From NCBI GenBank assembly GCA_016280855.1, contig JAEEHP010000208.1:1-33390 (forward strand): DNA of 33,390 bases, given 5' to 3'. Position 1 is the stretch's first letter; each line of letters begins with the position of its first letter. A program made the translations under genes and the position numbers. The notes beneath the pieces are model-generated. The model was given only the letters and a program-made list of their open reading frames with translations. It searched no databases and was not told the DNA's origin. The DNA is from Bacteroidaceae bacterium. Lineage in GTDB: Bacteria; Bacteroidota; Bacteroidia; Bacteroidales; Bacteroidaceae. Below, one piece after another: positions 1-7,037 of the stretch.

Positions 1-11
1 AAGAATCGGAG

Positions 12-139
12 TATCTTTGCGCCCGAAGAGCTTGACAGCTTTCTTGTCCAGTCTATCGAATTAGCAGTTCAAAAGGTTAAATGTACAGGAAAGGATGTCT
101 GCCTGCTCACGCATGCCATAACGGAAGCGTGGGCTTTTT
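12..139 (+). ncRNA. Candidate small transcript (promoter plus terminator pair), unidentified
   Basis: A perfect Bacteroidetes-type -7 box (TATCTTTGC) lies at 12-20. About 85 nt downstream, 105-112 (GCTCACGC) pairs with 127-134 (GCGTGGGC, one G-T pair) across a 14-nt loop, followed by five T at 135-139, as in an intrinsic terminator. Together they would define an RNA of roughly 110 nt. No -33 box is visible because the window starts at base 1. The same stretch is also open in frame 1 up to a TGA at 214-216, so the -7 box could be chance within the end of a truncated gene. I recognise neither the RNA nor that peptide. Confidence 0.25.
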
Positions 140-424
140 GGTATAACATCTGCGAGTGGGAATTGCGACCCCGACAGGGCAGGTGTTATCTCCATTGTAA
201 CTTTGATGATATCTGAGTGCCAGAGCATGTTCCAGCACTCAGACATTCTGGAATCTGAGAGATCTGTGTGACATTTCAAGTAAGTGCCTATGGGCTAAGA
301 CTATCTCTTCAGAATCAAATTATCAATAAAATCTGCGGGGGTCCCTCCCCTATGCCCCCTAATAGGGGGTCTAAAGGGGGCTGAGCCAAACTGGCAAATC
401 AGCATGGACGCTCTTTAATTGACC

Positions 425-952
425 TCTCGCGCGCGTGAAGAAACGTGAAAATGCCTTCACATCTTCACAAATTTGGCTATCTAATTGACATACAACGATG
501 TATGGTGTGAAGGTCGGTGTGAAGGGGCGTGAAGATGTGAAGGCTAAACCCGAGAGACTTTACTATATCTTGAACTTAAATCTCTTCTAAAACATAAACA
601 GCGGTGGGATATCCTGCCATCACCAGAGGTATAAACACCATTCCGCTTCGCTTCATTGAAAATACATGTTGTGGCTGATTGATTATTGATGAATGTTTTA
701 GTCTTCGTTTCCAGATTGTTATGTTAATTACGACAATTTGTGTCCATCACTGTTTTCGTTTTCGTCTACGTTTTCGGTTATTATAGCCATTTTGAATGTG
801 AAAATCCCTTAAATTTGACCCTAAAATCGGCAATTTCTTCACAAAATCACGCTCCTTCACACTAAACTTCACACTTTATTGCATTGTATTTCAATTAGAT
901 ATATCAATTTGTGAAGATGTGAAGGGCATTTTACATTTTCTCGCGCGCGAGA
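425..952. repeat. MITE-like element with long imperfect terminal inverted repeats
   Basis: The left arm (425-538) begins TCTCGCGCGCG and the right arm (841-952) ends with its exact complement CGCGCGCGAGA. Read inward, both arms keep the same order: a CCTTCACATCTTCACAA block, a TATCTAATTGA-A/C-ATACAA block, then GTGTGAAG and GTGTGAAGG-G/A-GCGTGA blocks. Most positions match by eye, with a few small gaps. The core of about 300 nt has no reading frame of note. Each arm also folds on itself: 454-468 and 529-543 are exact 15-nt complements. Size, inverted ends and lack of a transposase fit a non-autonomous mobile element. I did not identify a target duplication, so a structured chromosomal repeat is the alternative. 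Confidence 0.55.
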
Positions 953-1095
953 CATAATGGTAGAATTCCTCAGCCCCCTGCATCATGCAACAGTGCACAA
1001 TCAGGAAAGATCGACCGCCTCCGGCGGGAAAAAGCCTCAAGGGTTAAGCCCAAAACCCTCAATGGTTTACGGCAAAAGCTATAAGGCTTTCGGGC

Positions 1096-1113
1096 AAAAC
1101 CCTTAAGGGTTTT
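1096..1113 (-). terminator. Possible terminator downstream of the cyd/vanW operon
   Basis: An 18-nt perfect palindrome (AAAACCC-TTAA-GGGTTTT) lies about 140 nt beyond the vanW-family stop codon. It would form a 7-bp stem with a TTAA loop, and its T-rich arm could serve as the U-tract in either direction. The weak stem and the distance from the gene keep confidence low. Confidence 0.35.
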
Positions 1114-1252
1114 TGTAAGTGAAAAATAATATTCACCTGAAACTCATAAGCTAAGCGATCTTTGACAAAAACCGAAAAAACACCAGTTGAAGAGGTGGGC
1201 ACTGCGTGCCTTGATGTCTGTGAGGGTCTTAGCCCCAGGATGGCGTGGATGT

Positions 1253-2089
1253 TCAGCGGATCTGCTCTTTGGGGATGAGGGCGTAGTCGAACATCACTTC
1301 GGAGTGGTTGTTCCAGTTGAGCTCGCGGCTGATGAGGGAGCCTGTGGCGCGGTCGTACGTCTCGCGGTAGATGCGCGAGCAGCGGTAGAACTTGCCGTCG
1401 TCCTCGCGGTGGAAATGGTGGTCCTCCTCGGCGATGCGGTAGGTGTAGGGGTACTCGGCTGTGGTGTGCAGCTCGGCGCAGAGGGTGTCGCCGTCGCACC
1501 AGGTGTGGAGCTGCAGGGGCTGGGTGGTGTCGTTGCGGAAGCGCAGGTCGATGAAGTTGTAGTTGACGGATGCTCCGGCGCTGTAGGGACGGCGTATGTT
1601 GTCGGGGTCGGGTGCGAGGGCGTCGGAGTGGTGGTGGAGCTCGGTGATGGTGACGGGGCTGTGGAGCATGAGCAGGCATAGCGTGTTGGCGAGGTTGCAG
1701 AGTCCTCCTCCGAGTCCTGCCTGCAGACGTCCGTTGACGAGGACGCGCCCCTCGGCAAAGCCGTTGCGGCGCGATGTCTTGCCGACGAGGTGCCAGAAGG
1801 AGAAGGTCTCGCCGGGGTGGATGGTGATGCCGTCGATCTTGCTGCACGCCAGGCGTATGTTGTCGGCTTTGTTCTGCTGCAGGACGGGGTCTATGCCGGG
1901 TCCGCGCTTGATCATATCGCCTGCATGTGCCGCGATGACTACGGGCAGCCACGCCGACGTGGAGCGCTCGCGTGCGAAGCGTTCGTGGCTGAGGAGGTTC
2001 CTGATGTGGCGCTTCAGGATCTCCTTCTGCAACGAGATGTAGTATGTCGCGGGGCTGATTTCGCAGAACAGCCGTTTACGTTTAGCCAT
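1253..2089 (-). CDS. VanW family protein
   Basis: This 278-residue protein carries a VanW domain in its central and C-terminal parts. The recognisable core is HPGETFSFWHLVGKTSRRNG, followed by the glycine-rich AGLGGGLCNLANTL and a TITELHHHSDALAPD segment. VanW proteins were named from vanB-type vancomycin-resistance clusters, but their biochemical role is not established, and the domain is common outside resistance clusters. There is no signal peptide; the N-terminus is basic (MAKRKRLFCEISP), which suggests a cytoplasmic or membrane-peripheral protein. The ATG lies 3 nt after the cydB stop codon, so the gene is almost certainly the last gene of the cyd operon and probably translationally coupled. 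The family call is firm; the function is unknown, and nothing here indicates drug resistance. Confidence 0.85.
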   Translation of the reverse strand: MAKRKRLFCEISPATYYISLQKEILKRHIRNLLSHERFARERSTSAWLPVVIAAHAGDMIKRGPGIDPVLQQNKADNIRLACSKIDGITIHPGETFSFWHLVGKTSRRNGFAEGRVLVNGRLQAGLGGGLCNLANTLCLLMLHSPVTITELHHHSDALAPDPDNIRRPYSAGASVNYNFIDLRFRNDTTQPLQLHTWCDGDTLCAELHTTAEYPYTYRIAEEDHHFHREDDGKFYRCSRIYRETYDRATGSLISRELNWNNHSEVMFDYALIPKEQIR

Positions 2090-2092
2090 TGT

Positions 2093-3307
2093 TCAATAGG
2101 TGTGTTCGCCTTCCGCTATTTCTTCCTTGGTGATCTTCCGGGCATCGATGGCTCGCCAGCAATAGACGATGTAGGCCAGGACAAAGGGCACGAGGAGCGA
2201 GACGTAGAACATGGTGCGGAGCGTGAACTCGCTGCTGCAGGAGTTCTGCATCGTCAGCGACGACTGCAGGTCGGCCGTCGAGGGGTAGTAGGCCGTGTTG
2301 TTCCAAGCCGAGCAGAGCAGCAGGGCGAGCACGGTGAGCACGGTGCCGATGCCTGCGGGCCAGATACCCTTGTTGATTTGACAATTTACCCATTTACAAT
2401 TTGACAATTTATCTGGCCTGCCAAAGATTTCGATGGCGATGCCGTAGAGCACGAGCACCACACCTATAATAAGTATAATGAGCAGGTACCACATATCCAA
2501 CAGGTTGTGCAGGTACTTGTAGGGTTCCATGAATATGATGCCAGTGGCGGGGTCGTAGGCGAAGCCGTCCTTCGTCAGCAGGTGGACGAGGTAGGCGACG
2601 AAGAGGATGACGAACGGCACGGCGGCACCTATGAGTCGCACGCTGCCGCGGGAACGGATGTCCTCGTCGGCGACGTTGTTCATCACGTAGAGGATGCCCA
2701 GCGTGCGAGCCAGGAAGACGACGGCGAAACCGAAGACGAGGACCCACGGGTTGAGCAGGGCATCGAGGCCGTGTGAGGCGTTGGCCCAATGGCTGATGAC
2801 GGGCGTGAGGGCAGCGCCGCTGATGAGGTTCTCTTTCTCGACGATGAAGTTGCTGCCCTCGAAGAAGGTGGCTACGGCACCGCCGAGGAGCAGCGGTCCG
2901 AGGATGCCGTTGAGGGTGAGGCAGAACTGGAATGTCCGCGGGCCGAGGAAATTGCCTATCTTGTTCTGGAACTCGTAGCTCACGGCCTGAACCACGAAGG
3001 TGAACAGGATGATCATCCAAAGCCAGTAGGCTCCGCCGAACGAAGTGCTGTAGAACAGCGGGTAGGAGGCGAAGAAAGCGCCGCCGAAGGTGACGAGCGT
3101 GGTGAACGTGAATTCCCACTTGCGCCCCGTGGAGTTATAGACGAGGCGGCGGCCCTCTGGCGTGTAACCTAGGCTGCCGGCGACGGAGTTGGCGCCCTGC
3201 ACGAAGAGCAAAAACACGAGCAGTGCGCCGAGAAGCGCTACGACGAAGCACCAGTAGTGCTGGAGAAAGGTGTAGGAGAGACTTATGAGGGAACTAATGG
3301 TAAGCAT
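2093..3307 (-). CDS. cydB: Cytochrome bd ubiquinol oxidase subunit II
   Basis: CydB is the non-haem partner of CydA in the cytochrome bd quinol oxidase, which reduces oxygen with electrons from quinol in the inner membrane. The 404-residue product is a multi-spanning membrane protein with recognisable features such as WCFVVALLGALLVFLLFVQGAN near the N-terminus and GIWPAGIGTVLTVLALLL near the C-terminus. I start it at the ATG at 3307 (MLTISSLISLSYTF). The frame is open 24 codons further upstream, but that extension is translated from TTGAC-type tandem repeats. Residues 300-312 (LSNCKWVNCQINK) interrupt what should read GRPDKGIWPAG and are encoded by a repeat-like AATTTGACAATTTA sequence, an in-frame 39-nt insertion. 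The gene is otherwise intact, ends TGA, and is followed 3 nt later by the vanW-family gene. Confidence 0.95.
   Translation of the reverse strand: MLTISSLISLSYTFLQHYWCFVVALLGALLVFLLFVQGANSVAGSLGYTPEGRRLVYNSTGRKWEFTFTTLVTFGGAFFASYPLFYSTSFGGAYWLWMIILFTFVVQAVSYEFQNKIGNFLGPRTFQFCLTLNGILGPLLLGGAVATFFEGSNFIVEKENLISGAALTPVISHWANASHGLDALLNPWVLVFGFAVVFLARTLGILYVMNNVADEDIRSRGSVRLIGAAVPFVILFVAYLVHLLTKDGFAYDPATGIIFMEPYKYLHNLLDMWYLLIILIIGVVLVLYGIAIEIFGRPDKLSNCKWVNCQINKGIWPAGIGTVLTVLALLLCSAWNNTAYYPSTADLQSSLTMQNSCSSEFTLRTMFYVSLLVPFVLAYIVYCWRAIDARKITKEEIAEGEHTY
2372..2410 (-). repeat. In-frame 39-nt word-repeat insertion inside cydB
   Basis: These 13 codons contain near-tandem copies of an AAATTGTCAAATTGTAAA-like word, very A/T-rich against the G/C-rich surroundings. 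The text resembles the low-complexity word repeats found between genes in this window. Removing the 39 nt restores the expected GRPDKGIWP junction. The length is a multiple of three and no stop codon is introduced. Confidence 0.7.
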
Positions 3308-3467
3308 AATATAGATGAGAGATGGGAGATGAGAGATGAGAGATGAAAGATGAAAGTTGACAAGTTGACGAGTTGACAAGTTGACAAGTTGAGAGTTGAA
3401 AGATGAGAGATGGGAGATGGGAGATTAAAGATGAGAGATTAAAGATGAGAGATGAGAGATGGGAGGC
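3308..3467. repeat. Tandem word repeats in the cydA-cydB intergenic space
   Basis: The 160-nt gap between cydA and cydB consists almost wholly of two variable words on the plus strand: GAGAGATG/GGAGATG/GAAAGATG units (about 3311-3355 and 3395-3462) around a block of GTTGACAA/GTTGACGA units (about 3355-3394). Units vary in length and sequence, so this is a degenerate array and not a clean microsatellite. It starts immediately upstream of the cydB start codon and would form an unusually long intercistronic region in an operon whose other genes are close together. Confidence 0.85.
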
Positions 3468-5081
3468 CTACTTTTCTGCTTGAGGGGGCGTGAGGAGGGG
3501 GATGCCTTTCTTAATCTGTTTCAGTATGATGTTGATCTCCACAGCCAGCATGGTGGTGAAGAGCACGAGGAAGAGCCAGAAGGTGGTGGCCACGGCACTG
3601 GAGCTGACGTCGGAGACCGAGGCGCCCACGGGCAGCATGTCCTGAATGGTCCACGGTTGGCGCCCGAGCTCGGCCACGAGCCAGCCGCACTCGGAACAGA
3701 TGTAGGCGCATGGCACGAGGATGATGGCGAGCCACAGGAGCCATCTCTTCGATGAAATCGGCTTTTTTCGCCAATGGAGGAAGAGGATGTAGGCGAAGAA
3801 AAGGATGAACAGTGTGCCTAAGCCGACCATGATGCGGAACGCCCAGAAGTTGAGTGGCACGTAGGGCACGAGTTCCGATTCGTCCTTGATGTAGCCGTAG
3901 CCGAAGTATTTGAAATTGTCCTTCAGAATGTTCAGCTGCTCCTCTTTGGCGGCGGTGATGCGTCCGTCGGTGTCCTGGTCGGCGAAGGTCTTCTCGTCGG
4001 CCGCGAGCTGGCGGTAGTTGTTCAGCGCCGCGATGGCCATGCGTCCGCGGGCCATCTTCTCCTGAGCCGACGGCTCGACAGTGCCGTCCTCGCGCGTGTA
4101 GCCTTTGAGCAAGTCGTTGATGCCGGGAACGTAGCCGTGCAGCGTTCGTGTGGCGAGGATGCTGAGTCCGTTGGGTATGGCCAGTCGTAGCGGCGCTTCC
4201 TTCTCGTTGGCGTAGTCGGGCTGCGCGAAGGGGTTGACGGCCGCTACTGCGGTGAGGCTCACGTCGTTGCCGCCGTTGTAGAGGGCTTCCATGGCAGCGA
4301 GCTTCATAGGCTGCACTTCGGCCACCTTGTATGCGCTCTCGTCGCCCGTGACGGCAGCGCCGATGGCGGCGATGAGGCCTACGAGGGCGCCGATGGGCAG
4401 GCTCTTGAGCGCCAGCTCGCGCTCGGCCTCGCGTTTTTTGAGCAGATACCATCCCGAGACGGCGACGACGAACACGGCGCCGACGATCCACGATGAGATC
4501 ACTGTGTGGCAGAACTTGTCGATGGCGAAGGGCGACAGCGCTACGTCGAGGAACGACGTCATCTCGTTGCGCATCGTCGTGGGGTTAAACTCGCAGCCCA
4601 CAGGGTATTGCATCCAAGAGTTGGCCACGAGGATCCACCACGCCGAGATGGTGGCGCCGATCCATGTGAGCCATGTCGAGGCGAGGTGGAAGCCGCGCGA
4701 CACCTTCTCCCAGCCGAAATACATGACGGCAACGAAGGTCGATTCCATGAAGAATGCCACGATGCCTTCGATGGCCAGCGGCGCGCCGAAGATGTCGCCC
4801 ACGAACCACGAGTAGTTGGACCAGTTGGTGCCGAACTCAAACTCGAGGATGATGCCCGTGGCGATTCCCATGGCGAAGTTGATGCCGAACAGGCGTTGCC
4901 AGAACTGCGTCGTGCGACGCCAGAACGCATCGCCAGTGCGGTAGTAGCGGGTTTCCATGATGGACATGATGAGCCCAAGTCCCAGCGTGAGCGGGACGAA
5001 GAGCCAGTGGTAAATGGCCGTGAGGGCAAATTGCGCTCGTGCCCAATCAATGGCTGCTGGGTCAATGGATAAGAGGTTCAT
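3468..5081 (-). CDS. cydA: Cytochrome bd ubiquinol oxidase subunit I
   Basis: CydA carries the three haems (b558, b595, d) and the quinol site of cytochrome bd oxidase in the inner membrane. At 537 residues it is close to the Escherichia coli protein (522). Visible landmarks are His25 in AIYHWLF, Glu105 and Glu113 in PLAIEGIVAFFMEST, His192 in KFCHTVISSW and Met418 in FWAFRIMVG, corresponding to the known haem ligands and proton-path glutamates, plus the signature GRQPW at 474-477. The segment from GDES (247) to about residue 405 is the periplasmic Q-loop, here of the long type. The ATG start fits the usual N-terminus (ALTAIYHWLFVPLTLGL). It lies between the DUF4492 gene and cydB. High-affinity oxygen use by a microaerotolerant gut or oral anaerobe is the expected role. 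Confidence 0.97.
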   Translation of the reverse strand: MNLLSIDPAAIDWARAQFALTAIYHWLFVPLTLGLGLIMSIMETRYYRTGDAFWRRTTQFWQRLFGINFAMGIATGIILEFEFGTNWSNYSWFVGDIFGAPLAIEGIVAFFMESTFVAVMYFGWEKVSRGFHLASTWLTWIGATISAWWILVANSWMQYPVGCEFNPTTMRNEMTSFLDVALSPFAIDKFCHTVISSWIVGAVFVVAVSGWYLLKKREAERELALKSLPIGALVGLIAAIGAAVTGDESAYKVAEVQPMKLAAMEALYNGGNDVSLTAVAAVNPFAQPDYANEKEAPLRLAIPNGLSILATRTLHGYVPGINDLLKGYTREDGTVEPSAQEKMARGRMAIAALNNYRQLAADEKTFADQDTDGRITAAKEEQLNILKDNFKYFGYGYIKDESELVPYVPLNFWAFRIMVGLGTLFILFFAYILFLHWRKKPISSKRWLLWLAIILVPCAYICSECGWLVAELGRQPWTIQDMLPVGASVSDVSSSAVATTFWLFLVLFTTMLAVEINIILKQIKKGIPLLTPPQAEK

Positions 5082-5084
5082 AGG

Positions 5085-5139
5085 CGATTTTTTAATGTAT
5101 AATTGATAATGGATAATGTATAATTGACCATGGACCGTG
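5085..5139. repeat. Word repeats between the DUF4492 gene and cydA
   Basis: About 55 nt of TATAATTGATAATGGATAATG-like units fill the gap between the DUF4492 stop codon and the cydA start. The word differs from the GTTGACAA word used elsewhere in the same operon. No other signal is visible here. Confidence 0.65.
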
Positions 5140-5358
5140 TTAATTGTCTTCTACTCTTTTATTTAATTCTCCTGCGACGAAGTCTGCTTCCTCGCCCTTC
5201 TCGGCGTGCTGCCCGATGAAGTTGGGGAAGAAGAACAGCTTGAGGACGACGAAGATGACGAAGAGCTTGATGGCGATGATGAGCCACAGCGTACGCCCAA
5301 GCGTCATCGAACGGAAGCCGTCGTAATAGAGATAGAAGGCACGGCGAAGGAAAGACAT
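5140..5358 (-). CDS. DUF4492 small membrane protein, first gene of the cyd operon
   Basis: This 72-residue protein begins MSFLRRAFYLYYDGFRSM and has one clear membrane segment (about residues 23-43, LWLIIAIKLFVIFVVLKLFFF), followed by a charged C-terminal tail. It matches the DUF4492 family, which in Bacteroidetes is typically encoded immediately upstream of cydA, so a role in assembly or stability of the bd oxidase is a reasonable inference, analogous to small CydX-type subunits but not homologous as far as I can see. I use the ATG at 5358; the frame extends 12 codons upstream, but those codons are repeat-derived (STRQLVN repeats). TAA stop at 5140-5142. Confidence 0.88.
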   Translation of the reverse strand: MSFLRRAFYLYYDGFRSMTLGRTLWLIIAIKLFVIFVVLKLFFFPNFIGQHAEKGEEADFVAGELNKRVEDN

Positions 5359-5360
5359 GG

Positions 5361-5467
5361 GAGTTGACGAGTTGACGAGTTGACGAGTTGACAAGTTGAG
5401 AGTTGAGAGTTGGAAGTTGACGAGTTGACAAGTTGACGAGTTGACAGGTTGAAAGTTGAGAGTTGAA
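5361..5467. repeat. GTTGAC-type tandem word repeats in the cyd leader
   Basis: Roughly a dozen units of GAGTTGAC, AAGTTGAC, GAAAGTTGA and GAGAGTTG follow one another immediately upstream of the DUF4492 start codon. In minus-strand frames they translate into STRQLVN repeats, which produce spurious open frames and false N-terminal extensions. The same word appears at 3355-3394 and 7808-7847. Confidence 0.85.
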
Positions 5468-5523
5468 CTTTCGGAGCAGCGAGAGCAATCAAGCTTGCTT
5501 GAATTGCCGAGTCGTGACGAAAG
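5468..5523. repeat. Palindromic REP-like unit in the cyd leader
   Basis: A 56-nt unit is closed by CTTTCG (5468-5473) and CGAAAG (5518-5523). It contains a central hairpin, TCAAGC-TT-GCTTGA (5489-5502), flanked by GCAAT and ATTGC. The layout resembles repetitive extragenic palindromes, but only one copy is present in this window. Confidence 0.5.
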
Positions 5524-5604
5524 TCAGCGAAGCTAGAGTTGAGAGTTCTTCGCAGAGCGAAGCGTCGCGAGCGCCGAGCGGAGAGTTGGAAGTTAGCTGG
5601 CGCT

Positions 5605-5613
5605 GCAAAGTTA
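5605..5613 (-). promoter_or_regulatory. -7 promoter box of the cyd operon
   Basis: The minus strand reads TAACTTTGC, a full match to the Bacteroidetes -7 consensus TAnnTTTG. Transcription would start near 5598 and produce a leader of about 240 nt before the DUF4492 gene. No clear TTG -33 box is visible at the usual distance. Confidence 0.6.
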
Positions 5614-5751
5614 TTAAGAAAACGGAAAAGGATGAAAGGAAAAGGGGAATTTTTTTCGATGAGAACGCAAAAATAGAGGTTCTGAGGGTAAAAATACGGT
5701 AGAAAAGGGAAAAAATACCGCTAAGGAAGCTTCTATATAGATAAAATTCAG

Positions 5752-5760
5752 TACCTTTGC
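5752..5760 (+). promoter_or_regulatory. -7 promoter box of the PCMD/beta-barrel operon
   Basis: TACCTTTGC matches the Bacteroidetes -7 consensus TAnnTTTG and lies 46 nt before the ATG of the PCMD lipoprotein gene. It diverges from the cyd promoter about 140 nt away. A -33 TTG is not evident. Confidence 0.6.
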
Positions 5761-5805
5761 GCGCTTTTTTGATACATCCTTTCCTTTTCCCCTGACTTCC
5801 GGAAT

Positions 5806-7017
5806 ATGAAAAGAATACCTATTATCAGCTTCCTGCCCCTTGCGGGCGCGCTGTTTTTGGCCTCTTGTTTCGGCGAAGAACCCGCGAATGCGGAGTGCGA
5901 CATCGAGCGCATCTGGGTTCACGCAGATGCTCCCGAGGCTATGTTTTTCCATCCGTATGATACGCTGCAGACGGTGCCATCGTCGGAGTCCGCGATCCAA
6001 TTCCAGACGCGCTACGACGTCGTCGTCGGTCGTCTGCCGCTGTTCATGGTTGTGACGCCCGGCGCCGACGTGTTTCGCATGGATGCGCTGAACGGCCGCG
6101 AGGTGCCCTTCGTGAGCGGCGACCTCGTGGATTTCTCCGGCGGGCAGACGGTGACGTTCCGCGTGCGTTCGGAAAGCGGCGAGTACCACCGCGACTACGC
6201 CGTCAGCGTGGTGCCCCGTACGCGTAACGGCGGCGACCTCTATTTCACGTTCGACGACTACTACAGACTCGATGAACGCGGCAATTTTTACGAGTGGCAG
6301 GAGCCCAATGCCCCCGTCTCGCCTTGGTGGTCAACGGGTAATCCTGGCTACCGTCTCAGCGTGAGTTCGGCCAAGCCGCTGGAATATCCTACATGTCCCG
6401 AGGAGGGCACGGGCGTCGATGGCAAGAACTGCGTGCGCCTGACGACGAGCGACACGAAGGGCTTCGGCGCCATGGTGAATATGCGCATCGCCGCCGGTAA
6501 TCTCTTCGTGGGCACCTTCGACGTGGCCAACGCCCTGCGCAATGCCTTGGCAGCGACGCAGATGGGACATCCCTTCGCCCACAAACCGATGAAGATGACG
6601 GGCTACTACAAGTATCGTCCGGGTGCTACGAAGCAGGATCGCATGGGCAAGCCCCTGACGGGCGAGACGGACTATCCCGACTTCTACCTCGCTGTCTATC
6701 GCAACGTCGATGCCCAGGGCAACCGTATTCAGATGGACGGTAATATTCTCGAGACCGACCCGCAGAAGAATCCTCACGCCGCAGCCATGGTGGGCACGGC
6801 ACGCATCAGCCGCGAAGACATCGTCATGAACGCCTCGGAGTGGACTAAGTTCGAGCTGCCCGTCGTTTACACCGCCGAGCTCAGTCGCGAGGATGTCGAG
6901 AACGAGTGCTACTCGATAGCCGTCGTCTTCACCTCGAGCAACGATGGCGGCAACTTCAGCGGCGCCGTAGGCAGCACGCTGTGGATAGACAACGTGACGA
7001 TAGAATGTGAATATTGA
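5806..7017 (+). CDS. PCMD-domain surface lipoprotein
   Basis: This 403-residue lipoprotein has a type II signal peptide with lipobox LASC (Cys21). Residues about 30-140 look like an Ig-like beta domain (RYDVVVGRLPLFMVVTPGADVF, then FRVRSESGEYHRDYAVSVV), and residues about 145-403 form a PCMD ('putative carbohydrate metabolism') domain with WWSTGNPGY, a central MTGYYKYRPG strand and the ending GSTLWIDNVTIECEY. The domain name is a prediction: PCMD is a jelly-roll-like surface domain without a proven ligand. The next gene, 20 nt downstream, encodes an outer-membrane barrel, and the same pairing recurs at 14546-19072. I expect it at the cell surface; glycan binding is possible but unproven. Confidence 0.82.
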   Translation: MKRIPIISFLPLAGALFLASCFGEEPANAECDIERIWVHADAPEAMFFHPYDTLQTVPSSESAIQFQTRYDVVVGRLPLFMVVTPGADVFRMDALNGREVPFVSGDLVDFSGGQTVTFRVRSESGEYHRDYAVSVVPRTRNGGDLYFTFDDYYRLDERGNFYEWQEPNAPVSPWWSTGNPGYRLSVSSAKPLEYPTCPEEGTGVDGKNCVRLTTSDTKGFGAMVNMRIAAGNLFVGTFDVANALRNALAATQMGHPFAHKPMKMTGYYKYRPGATKQDRMGKPLTGETDYPDFYLAVYRNVDAQGNRIQMDGNILETDPQKNPHAAAMVGTARISREDIVMNASEWTKFELPVVYTAELSREDVENECYSIAVVFTSSNDGGNFSGAVGSTLWIDNVTIECEY

Positions 7018-7037
7018 TCCTCAAAGACTGAAAACGT

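Larger units (their letters stand above)
217..1252. other. Gene-free stretch with repeats, left of the vanW-family gene
   Basis: No reading frame here looks coding. The stretch is visibly richer in A and T than the genes to its right. It contains a G/C-tract palindrome (CCCCCTA at 355-361 with TAGGGGG at 363-369), the inverted-arm element at 425-952, and the 11-mer AGGGGGCTGAG at 375-385, repeated in inverted form at 969-979 just outside that element. Short AAGGGTTTT-type words follow between 1030 and 1115, including an 18-nt palindrome at 1096-1113. Nothing recognisable lies between 1120 and 1252. Confidence 0.6.
5359..5805. other. Divergent intergenic region: repeat-rich cyd leader and two opposing promoters
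   Basis: No gene lies in these 447 nt. From right to left it holds the plus-strand -7 box for the PCMD operon (5752-5760), an A-rich spacer, the minus-strand -7 box for the cyd operon (5605-5613), and a cyd leader of about 240 nt. The leader contains a palindromic unit (5468-5523), further short hairpins such as CTTCG/CGAAG at 5548-5562, and GTTGACAA/GTTGACGA tandem words at 5361-5467 running to the DUF4492 start codon. Confidence 0.75.

Noticed and set aside
61..279. Minus-strand open frame of 72 codons at the left edge
   Set aside because: No recognisable motif and no promoter or ribosome site; it overlaps the candidate small transcript and an equally unsupported plus-strand frame.
1253..2089. 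Vancomycin resistance determinant
   Set aside because: VanW-family genes are common without resistance; no vanH/A/X or VanR/S genes are present and the gene sits in a respiratory operon.
3308..3379. Upstream start giving cydB 24 extra residues
   Set aside because: The extra residues (STRQLVN and related) are translations of tandem word repeats; the ATG at 3307 matches the usual CydB N-terminus.
5359..5488. Open frames with STRQLVN repeats upstream of the DUF4492 gene
   Set aside because: They are word repeats read in frame; no independent sign of coding.
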